Assembly: GCA_020426845.1 (NCBI GenBank) | Contig: JAGQPF010000480.1 | Location: forward strand, 1-53,364 | Length of the DNA stretch: 53,364 nt | Reading direction: 5' to 3' | From: Planctomycetales bacterium | GTDB lineage: Bacteria > Planctomycetota > Planctomycetia > Pirellulales > Pirellulaceae | Shown: positions 8,578-16,453 of the stretch, piece by piece | Layout of the letters: every line of letters begins with the position of its first letter | Position numbering within the stretch: the stretch's first letter is position 1 | Made by a program: the position numbers and the translations under genes | The notes under the pieces: model-generated | What the model saw: only the letters and a program-made list of their open reading frames with translations | Told to the model about the DNA's origin: nothing | Databases searched by the model: none

Positions 8578-8810
8578 CGACGCTCGAACTTCGGAAACTC
8601 GGGTTGGACCAGCGTGTAGCATACCACCACGGCGTAGCGGCTGCCCATGCGCGGCGTCGCGGCGTACGCGCCCATTTGGGATTAGCAGGCGAAGTGAGAG
8701 AACTCGGGCATCAAGACCAACTGTCATGTCATGGCCGAACTGCTATCCTGGCCCCTGCAGCACTGCGACGTCCTCACGGCGTTTGCGCCTACCCTAAGGA
8801 GTTCAGGCAC

Positions 8811-10670
8811 GTGGCGAAGATTAAGTGTTTCCATTGCAACACGGTGGTCGATGTCGCCAATGCTACTGACACGGACACCATTGCCTGCCCGAATTGCGAC
8901 ACTGCGTTGGAGCCCAACATCGATGAGACAGAGAGTTTTCGGCCCGCCAATGCGCAACTGGGCAGGTTCAATCTAATCTCGCAATTGGGCGCCGGCCATT
9001 ATGGCGTCGTCTGGAAGGCCTTCGACACCCACCTCGAGCGGTTCGTCGCCTTGAAGATGCCACAACGCGACAGTCTCTCGACCCAGGAGGCCGACCAGTT
9101 TCTCCGAGAGGCCTCGGCTGCCGCAAAACTCTGCAACAAGCACATCGTCACAGTTTACGAGAGCGGTGAGATCGATGGCACGCTGTACATCGCGTACGAG
9201 CTGATTGACGGCCTCGATCTGAGGCAGTGGTCTCGCGCCCGCTCGGTATCCGCTCGGCAGGCCGCAGAGATCTGCCGCCAGATTGCCAACGGGCTGGACC
9301 ATGCTCACCGGTCGCACGTGGTGCATCGCGATCTGAAGCCATCCAACGTGATGATCGACCAGGAGGGCAACGCCCATATCATGGACTTCGGGCTGGCCAA
9401 GCGAATCGACAGCGACGAATCGCTGACCGCCGATGGCCAAATCCTGGGCACTCCCGCTTATATGTCGCCGGAACAGGCCCGCGGCGACAGCCGGAGGGCA
9501 GACGCTCGTTCCGACATTTTTGCGTTGGGCGTCATTCTCTACGAACTGCTCTCCGGGCAGCGACCGTTTTCCGGCGACGGCGCAGCGTTACTCTCCAACA
9601 TCCTCCACGCATCTCCAGCTCCATTGCGTGGTGCTCCGCGGGCCTTGCAATGCATCTGTGAGCAATGTCTCGCCAAGGCCCCCGAGCACCGCTATCCAAC
9701 TGCGGATGCCTTGGAGGATGACCTCCAGCGGTTTTGCGAGGGCCGAGCGGTCCGCGCCGCCAAACATCAGCTGGCCCGCCGTGTGATCGCCGGGGCGAAA
9801 CGACACGCCGTTGGGATCGGCGTGGCGCTGGTGCTCATTGCGCTTGCCGCGTCCGGAGTGCTCATTCGCCGCGGGCTCGTCGACGCCGGTCGACTTGCCA
9901 AGCTCCGCGAGGATGAGGAAAACCGAATCAATGAGCGGCGTGACCAAGAGAAACGCCAGGACGAAGTCAAAGCCGAGTGGTCCAAGCTGCAATGGGATGC
10001 TCAGAAAGGGCTTCTCAAGGTCGTCGGGCAAGGTTACTCAACCTTGGAGCCGCTTGCCGAATTGGTCAGCGCCGCCGCATCCCTCGAACAAGTCCAAGCC
10101 TTGGACCTCTATGAGTGCAGCGACCTCGTCAGCCTGGCCGGGCTAAAGCAGTTCCCGAACTTAACCTTCGCCAACTTCACGGATTGCCCCCAGTTGTCGG
10201 ACATTGGCGCCGTCACGGGACGAACCGACCTGCGCAACCTGCGTTTCAAAAACTGCGATCAGGTGCAGGACCTTGCGCCCATCGCCGGCTTGGTGGATCT
10301 TGTCGACTTCAATATCGCGATGCATGACACGCTGGCTTCCACCGATGCACTGCGAACGTTGACCAAGCTCCGCAAGCTGGATTTGTTCTCGTGCCCCAAA
10401 CTGCACAAGATTGAATCGCTCGCCGACATGACAGAGCTCCACGAACTGTCGTTGTCCGACTGTGCCAGCCTCGAGTCCATAGAGCCACTAAAAGCGATCA
10501 AGTCCCTCAGCCTGATCGACCTGAACGACAACCCGCTGCTCAAGTCCGTCCGTGCGTTGAATGACCTGCCGAGCCTGCGCGTCGTTTATCTCCAACGCAC
10601 CTTCGTCCCTCGTGAAGAGGTGGAACAGTTGCGCACCACTCACCCTCGCGCGCGAATCATCCATCCGTAA
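8811..10670 (+). CDS. Membrane Ser/Thr protein kinase with N-terminal zinc ribbon and extracytoplasmic LRR-like domain
   Basis: A GTG at 8811, preceded by AAGGAG, gives 619 aa. Residues 6-29 form a zinc ribbon (CFHC then CPNC). The kinase domain (~53-315) is complete: glycine loop GAGHYG, lysine in VALK, HRDLKPSN, DFG, and GTPAYMSPEQ in place of APE. One membrane span (~345-365, GIGVALVLIALAASGVLI) is followed by a charged coiled-coil-like segment, then ~200 residues of irregular leucine-rich repeats with cysteines (CSDLVSL, CPQLSDI, CPKLHKI, CASLESI), close to the cysteine-containing LRR type. The topology predicts a cytoplasmic kinase with an outside sensor. Planctomycetes have many such proteins. 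The substrate is unknown. The gene is divergent from the DUF3179 gene, with 233 bp between them. Confidence 0.93.
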   Translation: MAKIKCFHCNTVVDVANATDTDTIACPNCDTALEPNIDETESFRPANAQLGRFNLISQLGAGHYGVVWKAFDTHLERFVALKMPQRDSLSTQEADQFLREASAAAKLCNKHIVTVYESGEIDGTLYIAYELIDGLDLRQWSRARSVSARQAAEICRQIANGLDHAHRSHVVHRDLKPSNVMIDQEGNAHIMDFGLAKRIDSDESLTADGQILGTPAYMSPEQARGDSRRADARSDIFALGVILYELLSGQRPFSGDGAALLSNILHASPAPLRGAPRALQCICEQCLAKAPEHRYPTADALEDDLQRFCEGRAVRAAKHQLARRVIAGAKRHAVGIGVALVLIALAASGVLIRRGLVDAGRLAKLREDEENRINERRDQEKRQDEVKAEWSKLQWDAQKGLLKVVGQGYSTLEPLAELVSAAASLEQVQALDLYECSDLVSLAGLKQFPNLTFANFTDCPQLSDIGAVTGRTDLRNLRFKNCDQVQDLAPIAGLVDLVDFNIAMHDTLASTDALRTLTKLRKLDLFSCPKLHKIESLADMTELHELSLSDCASLESIEPLKAIKSLSLIDLNDNPLLKSVRALNDLPSLRVVYLQRTFVPREEVEQLRTTHPRARIIHP

Positions 10671-10696
10671 ATCCGTGCTGGGCGCCTGTCCCGTAA

Positions 10697-10722
10697 GACT
10701 GCAACAGACTGCAACAGACTGC
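10697..10722. repeat. Short tandem repeat between convergent genes
   Basis: There are two and a half copies of the 10-bp unit GACTGCAACA in the 78-bp gap between the kinase stop and the convergent FAD-protein stop. No terminator hairpin is apparent here. Confidence 0.6.
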
Positions 10723-10748
10723 GTTCGGCTGAACCTCGGTACCGTTTC

Positions 10749-12173
10749 CTAAATGTAGTACTCGATGACGTCGTGCTCCTGGACCGCGGTCGGCTCGCGT
10801 TCGAGCATCGATTCGGCCACGCGCATTGCTTGCACCCGCAGCTCCGGCACGGCGGTCGTCTCCCAGAGGCTGCCGCGGAGCAGCGGGCCAATCGCAAACA
10901 GCACGGACGACGCCATGCCATCGCTTTGGATCGCGGCAAACCGGTCATCGACGCGAATTCCCATGTCGAGCTCATCGGCGGTGACCAGCCCCTTGGACAA
11001 CAGCTGGTCGAAGAGCGGCAGGCTTGCCTGCGTGAATCTCAATTGCGGGCCGGTGCAGTTGATCACCAGATCTCCGCCCGTCGTCCGTTCGCTGCCGTCC
11101 GCGTCGCGGTAGACGACGTCAATCTGCCGCTCGCCGGGCGCAAGTCGGTCAATCGTTCCGGCAATCACCTGCAAACGCCCCGCCTCCAACGCGTCGGTCA
11201 TGCGGTTGTGAATCGAGACCGCGATGCGGTGCCGAGTGACATTCCACTCGGGAGCGTCCTCGCGTAGAAACTCCTCCTTGTCCTCCTTGGACAGGCTCTG
11301 CCACAAACGTTGCGTGTGAGGTCGGAGCTTGTCGATGGCAATCGCCGAATTCTGGCTCATCTGCTTAAGCCGCTCGCAGTGAAGCTGAACCAATCGTCTC
11401 AGTCCAGCCAGCCCCAGCTCGTCCACCTCGTCCGGAACAAAATCCTCGTAGGCAATGCCTCGAAAGTGCGATTTGGGCAGGCGCCCGTTGCGCGAGATGG
11501 CAACGATTTTTCCATTCCAGCCAATCTCGCCCAACGTCAGCACAATGTCGACCATGGTCAGGCCCGTTCCGAGCAAGACGACCGTGCCGCCCGGCGGTGG
11601 CAGCCGACTCAGCCACTCGTCCCACGGATCGGCTCGATAGCGAGGGTCGTATCGCAGAGGGGAGGCAGAGGGAAAGGATCCCGGCGCCTGGTTTCCGGTC
11701 GCAAGCACAACCTGATCGGCCTCGAAGCCATCGCCACCGAGCAAATCGATCTTCGCTGTCCGGCCGTCGCGAACCGTAATGTCCACCGCCTCGTCATCGA
11801 TCGCTTCGATTTGCACACGGCAGCGGGCGTCAATGGGACTCATGCAAGCCCCCAGCAGACCGCGCAGATAGTCTCCGTAGACGCGACGCGGAGCGAACAG
11901 CTCGCGTAGTTCGTCTTCCGGCACATCACTGAACTCGCAGCGCGATCTCAGCCAGTCCACAAAGTGCCCGGGGTGGTCCGGCAAGGCGGACATGTTGCGA
12001 GCGGCAACGTTCAGCAAATGCTCACTTCTGCCTGTGCTGTATGCCGTGCCTCGCCCCAGCGGCCGCTTGGTGTTGATGATCACAACCCGCAGTGGCTGCT
12101 CGCACAGACGCGCCAGATTCACGGCCGCCATCGTGCCACTGAATCCGCCCCCGATAATTGCAACTGTCTTCAC
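10749..12173 (-). CDS. FAD/NAD(P)-binding oxidoreductase (PF13454-type)
   Basis: The GTG at 12173 is chosen because a perfect AGGAGGT lies 7 bases upstream. The product has 474 aa. Residues 1-14 are a Rossmann dinucleotide-binding motif (VAIIGGGFSGTMAA). The block around residues 35-75 (LGRGTAYSTGRSEHLLNVAARNMSALPDHPGHF) is typical of the FAD-NAD(P)-binding family represented by E. coli YdhS-like proteins. A second Rossmann-like motif (VVLLGTGLTMVDIVLTL) occurs near residue 195, and a third FAD-binding segment (GGDLVINCTGP) near residue 380. The reaction catalysed is unknown. Relatives include proteins that modify siderophores, amino acids or nitrogen compounds. It stands alone with its own upstream region. 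Confidence 0.85.
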   Translation of the reverse strand: MKTVAIIGGGFSGTMAAVNLARLCEQPLRVVIINTKRPLGRGTAYSTGRSEHLLNVAARNMSALPDHPGHFVDWLRSRCEFSDVPEDELRELFAPRRVYGDYLRGLLGACMSPIDARCRVQIEAIDDEAVDITVRDGRTAKIDLLGGDGFEADQVVLATGNQAPGSFPSASPLRYDPRYRADPWDEWLSRLPPPGGTVVLLGTGLTMVDIVLTLGEIGWNGKIVAISRNGRLPKSHFRGIAYEDFVPDEVDELGLAGLRRLVQLHCERLKQMSQNSAIAIDKLRPHTQRLWQSLSKEDKEEFLREDAPEWNVTRHRIAVSIHNRMTDALEAGRLQVIAGTIDRLAPGERQIDVVYRDADGSERTTGGDLVINCTGPQLRFTQASLPLFDQLLSKGLVTADELDMGIRVDDRFAAIQSDGMASSVLFAIGPLLRGSLWETTAVPELRVQAMRVAESMLEREPTAVQEHDVIEYYI

Positions 12174-12706
12174 GATAGTGACCTCCTGTACGCCGTTAAA
12201 AGTACGCGACCATTCTATAACACGGCGTCGGTGAAGTTGGGCCAATCACGACCAAATCCTTGCGCCATCCTTGCGCCCCAATTCGAACGCGTCCGCCCGC
12301 TGCATGAAGTTGGGTGTGTGCCAATCGAAAATCACCTGTCCCGCCATCGGCGCAGCGCGATGCCACACGATGAACACTTTTCCGATTGTCGACAGCGGCC
12401 TTCCTCTCCACAGGGTTTTTGCGCCGTTATTTAAACGCGAGTTTAGAAAGCGGGCGTATGAATGCTGTTTCTTACTGCAGCCATTAGCTTTGCCTTAGAT
12501 AACACTGCAACACCGGTCGCTCTGCTTACTATTTGCCGATGAAGTCGATCAGCCGAGCGACATTCCATTCGGCCGATTGGTTGACTCCGTGAAACGATAG
12601 CAGCCGTTGTCTTCGTTCGTGCCGCCCCAGCGGCGCCAAGCATGCGAACGGATTTCGCCTGCGAGTGCGTGCCAGCGCACCATTCTGCCACCCGAAAGGA
12701 ACCACG
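12174..12706. other. 533-bp intergenic region between divergent genes
   Basis: No gene with coding support is seen; open frames here have no RBS and no recognisable domain. On the minus strand, a TATAGAAT-like -10 lies ~35 bp upstream of the FAD gene start. The region around 12410-12440 is AT-richer (GCCGTTATTTAAACGCG) and could hold a plus-strand promoter for the surface protein, whose ATG at 12707 follows GAAAGGA. Confidence 0.5.
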
Positions 12707-15139
12707 ATGACCAACAAGCGACCCACTCGCCGCAACAAGAATCGCAAACTGCCTCGCCGGCTATTGATCGAGACCATGGAGGCTCGACAGCTGATGGCCG
12801 CTGACTTGGAGTTCAGCCAGGACTTCACTGCGGCACTGGAGTCGGAAGCATCCGCCACGGCGATGCTGCTCGTGCAAGGCACGGTCGCCACGGATCAAAC
12901 CGTCCAAGTGCTATCCGCCGGCGGCACGGCCACCGAGACCAGCGACTACACGAACTTGCCCGACGTCGTGATCCCCGCCGGAACTTACGACGGAACCATT
13001 GCCACCGCCATTCCGATCAACCTCGCCGTGCAGAATGACGGCCTGGTGGAAACGGACGAAACCATCGATTTGCAGCTGGACCTCGCGGCCTCCACCGAGC
13101 TGACCTTGGCGGACGTCGACCTGGACGGGCTCACCAGCAGCGTGACCACCCACACCATTTTGAATGACGACGTTGCGCCCACCGCCGTTGCCGATTCGGC
13201 GTCCGTGCTGGAGCACTCCTATCTCACCATCGATCCGCTCGCGAACGATGTCGCCGGCACGGCGGCGGGGTTGACGGTGACGGCGATCAATACGGCCGGA
13301 CTGAAGGGGACGGCGACGCTATCCGGCGGGCAGATCAGCTACAATCCGATGGGCAACATCAATATTATCAGCGGCTATTACCCGCTCGCAAGCCTGATCG
13401 AGGGCGATGTCGCCCAAGAAAGCCTAACTTACGAAGTCACGGACGCCGCCGGCAACACTGCGACCGGCTCCATCGTGATCGACGTTCTCGGCCAGAACAA
13501 CGCTCCACGGGTGGGCGCCGGCGGCGCCGGTTGGATCACGCACCGCATGAACGAGAACGTCGCTCAGACGCAGGCTTTCAGCGCCAACGATCTCGACCGC
13601 GACGGCGACCCGGCCACGCAGACCTACACGCTCGGCACCGGCAACGCGGTCAACAACAACGATGGGACGTTCTCGTTCAAAGTTGACATGGACACGCTGG
13701 CCTTGGGGCAGCAGTGGGTGACGACGGTGCGCTACTCTGCCACTGACGCGCATGGCGCCACCGGCGGATTGGGGACGCACAAGTATTACATCACGGGTGT
13801 CAATGACGCCCCCGTGGCAGCGGATGTCTCCGCCGAGATGCTCGCCGATGCGGCGCCGATTACGCTCGCCTTCGGCGGGTCGGACATCGACAATGACGAC
13901 GACGCGACAACCCTGACCTACACCGTGGACACACCAACCGCCGGCTCGCTGGTCGACATCGGCGGCGGCGCCTTCACATTCGACCCGGGCGCTGACTTCA
14001 CGAGCCTGGCGGCCGGAACGACGCAAGACATCGTGATCAACTACACCGCCACCGACAGCCATGGGGCTGTCAGCAACACGGGCGCCATCACGATCTCGGT
14101 CACGGGCGCCAACTACGCTCCCACCGCGAATGACGACGCCGCCATCGTGGGAGAGGACGACTCGCTGGCGATTGATGTGCTCGCCAACGACGCCAACGTC
14201 TTGGGCAACAACTCCACCCTGACGGTAACCTCCGTGGACGCGACGGACACGAAAGGAACAGTCACGCTTGTGGATGGTGTGGTGAGGTACGACACGGCGG
14301 GACAGTTCGAGTCGCTCGCTGTCGGAGAGACAGACACCGACACCTTCCGCTACGAAGTCACCGACGTGAATGGCCTGACGTCCACGGCGGAGGTCACGGT
14401 AACGATCGCCGGCGCCAACGACGCGCCCGTGATTCAAACCGTCGCGTCCTCCAGCGACAGCTTGACCACCGCATCGGCAGACGGCAACGTCACCATCGAG
14501 GGCGCGTTCGCCGACGTGGACCTGACAGACGCCCATTCGGTGACCGTGGACTGGGGCGACGGCACGGCGCCGGAGACGTTCGCCTCGCTGGACCCGCTGA
14601 CTCAGAATTATGCCGCAGCGCACCAATACGCGTCCGGCGGCATCTACGCCATCACGGTGACGGTGGAAGACGGCAATGGCGGAACCGCTGTGGAGTCGTC
14701 GACGGCTTACGTCCAAGGCGCCGGCATCGTCAACGGCAACCTGTACGTGATCGGCTCGAATGGCGACGACCGCGTCAAATTGAGCTTCAACGACGACGGC
14801 ACACAGGTGCGAGTTCGCATGTCGCTGAACGACGGCGACAGAACGTCGTCGCAATTCGACACCTCCGGCATTGATCGGGTCGTGGCTTACCTGGGCGACG
14901 GCGATGACGAGTACGAGGGCGGCGAAATGGGCGAGGACGCCATCGTTGCCCCGCTCCGTCAGTTTGTCTTTGGCGGCGATGGTGATGACCACCTCAAAGG
15001 CGGCAGCGGCAACGATGTGCTGGTCGGCGGCGCGGGTCGCGATGAACTCGATGGCGCCCGCGGCCGGAATATCCTGATCGGCGGCGAAGGCGAGGACGAG
15101 CTGGATGGCAGCCGCTATCGCGACCTCAAGATCGCCTAG
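12707..15139 (+). CDS. Large secreted surface protein: LEPR-XLL-like N-terminus, Calx-beta, cadherin-like and RTX repeats
   Basis: The ATG at 12707 (RBS GAAAGGA) gives 810 aa. A basic start (KRPTRRNKNRKLPRR) is followed by IETMEARQLMAAD, the planctomycete LEPR-XLL-type sorting/signal motif. Residues ~25-150 resemble a Calx-beta domain (TATETSDYTNL, then VETDETIDLQLD). Several ~100-residue cadherin-like/VCBS repeats follow (LTYEVTDAAGNTATGSI, RYSATDAHGATGG, INYTATDSHGAVSNT, FRYEVTDVNGLTST), then a PKD-like unit (VTVDWGDGTAP). Residues ~715-805 hold RTX-type calcium-binding nonapeptides (GGDGDDHLKGGSGNDVLVGGAG). The likely role is adhesion or a cell-surface layer. The stop at 15137-15139 appears premature: the frame continues for 34 codons with a typical family tail (see next entry). 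Confidence 0.87.
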   Translation: MTNKRPTRRNKNRKLPRRLLIETMEARQLMAADLEFSQDFTAALESEASATAMLLVQGTVATDQTVQVLSAGGTATETSDYTNLPDVVIPAGTYDGTIATAIPINLAVQNDGLVETDETIDLQLDLAASTELTLADVDLDGLTSSVTTHTILNDDVAPTAVADSASVLEHSYLTIDPLANDVAGTAAGLTVTAINTAGLKGTATLSGGQISYNPMGNINIISGYYPLASLIEGDVAQESLTYEVTDAAGNTATGSIVIDVLGQNNAPRVGAGGAGWITHRMNENVAQTQAFSANDLDRDGDPATQTYTLGTGNAVNNNDGTFSFKVDMDTLALGQQWVTTVRYSATDAHGATGGLGTHKYYITGVNDAPVAADVSAEMLADAAPITLAFGGSDIDNDDDATTLTYTVDTPTAGSLVDIGGGAFTFDPGADFTSLAAGTTQDIVINYTATDSHGAVSNTGAITISVTGANYAPTANDDAAIVGEDDSLAIDVLANDANVLGNNSTLTVTSVDATDTKGTVTLVDGVVRYDTAGQFESLAVGETDTDTFRYEVTDVNGLTSTAEVTVTIAGANDAPVIQTVASSSDSLTTASADGNVTIEGAFADVDLTDAHSVTVDWGDGTAPETFASLDPLTQNYAAAHQYASGGIYAITVTVEDGNGGTAVESSTAYVQGAGIVNGNLYVIGSNGDDRVKLSFNDDGTQVRVRMSLNDGDRTSSQFDTSGIDRVVAYLGDGDDEYEGGEMGEDAIVAPLRQFVFGGDGDDHLKGGSGNDVLVGGAGRDELDGARGRNILIGGEGEDELDGSRYRDLKIA

Positions 15140-15244
15140 ACCGCGCCTGCCGAGAACGACCTCGCCCTGCTGGACGAGGCACTGGCCGCGTGGGGCGACG
15201 GCCTGGAGGACCTAACGCTCGCACTCCTGGGCATCGATTCGTAG
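15140..15244 (+). pseudogene. Orphaned C-terminal tail of the surface protein after an in-frame TAG
   Basis: Directly after the TAG at 15137-15139 the same frame encodes 34 residues (TAPAENDLALLDEALAAW, then GDGLEDLTLALLGIDS) before the next TAG at 15242-15244. Related planctomycete RTX proteins commonly end with a segment of the type 'IAGTTxYDxNxxALxAILAEW', which this resembles. So the tail looks ancestral to the gene and is now cut off by a nonsense codon, or else a sequencing error created the stop. This is an inference from family pattern; no alignment was run. Confidence 0.55.
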
Positions 15245-15295
15245 TCTCCGTCAGAAGAGTGCCGGGCCTGCTCCCGAAGCCATGTGGCGAAGACG

Positions 15296-16285
15296 CTATG
15301 TGGCTTCGGAAAGGCCCGCCGCCTTCCCGAGCAGCGACCGCAGCCGCTCGCGAGTGTCCAGCCGATACCTCTCTGCCTCGAAGCGGACAAACACGTCATT
15401 GGCGTCGAGCAGCAACTCGTGCGCGTCCTGCAACTCTCCGTCCCGCTCCTTTATCTCCGCCAGCCGGCGCAGCACGTAACCTTCTCGGTAGTTCCCTTCC
15501 TCCTGCCACTGCTTCCTCGCCCGAGCAAACAGACGCTCCGCTCGCTTGCGAAGCTGGCCACAGTCCGTCTGCCGAGCCCTCACCCAGTGCACGACCCCCA
15601 ATTGGTAGACGGCGGAGACATTGAGCGCGTCGTTGTCCGCCTTCGACAAAGAAGTCAACATCTTCTGCGCCTCGTCTAAATCGCGAGTCCTGGCGGCGCC
15701 CTGTTTTTCGTACACCCTGCGTTTCGCGATGGCGATGTGGTACTTCACCCAATTGGTGATCCGGGGCCGCAGCGCCTTCCATTTCGCGTTGACCAACAGC
15801 GGCTGCAACTCTCGAATCGCTTGCTCGCTGTCGCCGGCGTTATCCAGCGCCGTCGCCCATCTCACGATCAACTGAGCGTGCACCTCCAGCTCGCCCTCCA
15901 GATCGAACGCGGACTTGAATTTGGCGACCGCTCCTTCGTAGTCGCGTTGCATGTCGGCGAAAGCGCCCTCGGCGGCTAACTGCTCAATGGCCGGATCAGC
16001 GACGATGGGAAACGCCTGCTGCAGCAGAAACTGGGGCACGGTCTCTGCGGAGTTGCCCTCAACCGGATCCTCCGCGAGCTCGGCAACTTCAAGTCCCAAG
16101 GCCGCAGCCAGCTTGCCGATCGTCGTCATGGTGGCGGCGGATCCGCGTTCGACGCTTTTGACGGTTCGCAGTGAGACGCCGGACTCACGGGACAACAAGG
16201 CCTGAGACCAGCCTCGCCGCAGCCGGTGCTCTCTCACTCGCCGGCCCACCGCCTGCGGGCTCTCCTGCCAGCTCACCCTCGGCAT
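15296..16285 (-). CDS. XRE-family transcriptional regulator with TPR-like C-terminal domain
   Basis: From the ATG at 16285 (AGGTG just upstream) the product has 329 aa. Residues ~10-64 form an XRE helix-turn-helix (VGRRVREHRLRRGWSQALLS, then RESGVSLRTVKSVERG). Residues ~95-320 are helical pairs with TPR-like spacing (AFADMQRDYEGAVAKFKSAF, LDNAGDSEQAIRELQPLL, LDEAQKMLTSLSKADND). This architecture resembles Gram-positive Rgg/PlcR-like and phage-type regulators that bind a peptide or protein ligand through TPRs. Divergent expression with the NAGPA-ROK gene and an inverted repeat in the shared 168-bp gap suggest it regulates that gene and itself. The longer ORF start at 16378 would overlap the operator and has no RBS. 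Confidence 0.85.
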   Translation of the reverse strand: MPRVSWQESPQAVGRRVREHRLRRGWSQALLSRESGVSLRTVKSVERGSAATMTTIGKLAAALGLEVAELAEDPVEGNSAETVPQFLLQQAFPIVADPAIEQLAAEGAFADMQRDYEGAVAKFKSAFDLEGELEVHAQLIVRWATALDNAGDSEQAIRELQPLLVNAKWKALRPRITNWVKYHIAIAKRRVYEKQGAARTRDLDEAQKMLTSLSKADNDALNVSAVYQLGVVHWVRARQTDCGQLRKRAERLFARARKQWQEEGNYREGYVLRRLAEIKERDGELQDAHELLLDANDVFVRFEAERYRLDTRERLRSLLGKAAGLSEAT

Positions 16286-16357
16286 TCTGCACCTACAAGA
16301 AGAAACAAGACAGACGGTGCATTTTGCGTTGACGAACGGCCGCCCCACGGATAGACT

Positions 16358-16400
16358 AAAATTGCACCACAACAACAATCATAGACAATGGTGCAGTTTT
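16358..16400. promoter_or_regulatory. Candidate operator: inverted repeat between divergent XRE-TPR and NAGPA-ROK genes
   Basis: Two 12-bp half-sites, AAAATTGCACCA at 16358-16369 and TGGTGCAGTTTT at 16389-16400, are inverted repeats with 11 of 12 positions matching. An extra GGTGCA follows at 16401 and another lies at 16317. The ATAGAC repeat within the spacer region may be promoter sequence. The position between two divergent genes, one encoding an HTH protein, fits autoregulation; binding itself is inference. Confidence 0.6.
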
Positions 16401-16453
16401 GGTGCAACCGCAACCGCAACCGAACGATCCCATGCCACCACGGAGCTGCAAGC

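Noticed and set aside
13424-14992. A long minus-strand open frame (522 codons) opposite the surface-protein gene
   Set aside because: It is antisense to a gene with clear Calx-beta, cadherin-like and RTX features; its sequence is low complexity (Val/Arg/His) and shows no domain. High GC keeps the opposite frame open.
15137-15139. TAG read as a special amino acid (pyrrolysine)
   Set aside because: No pyl genes are seen and planctomycetes are not known for this; a nonsense change or sequencing error is simpler.
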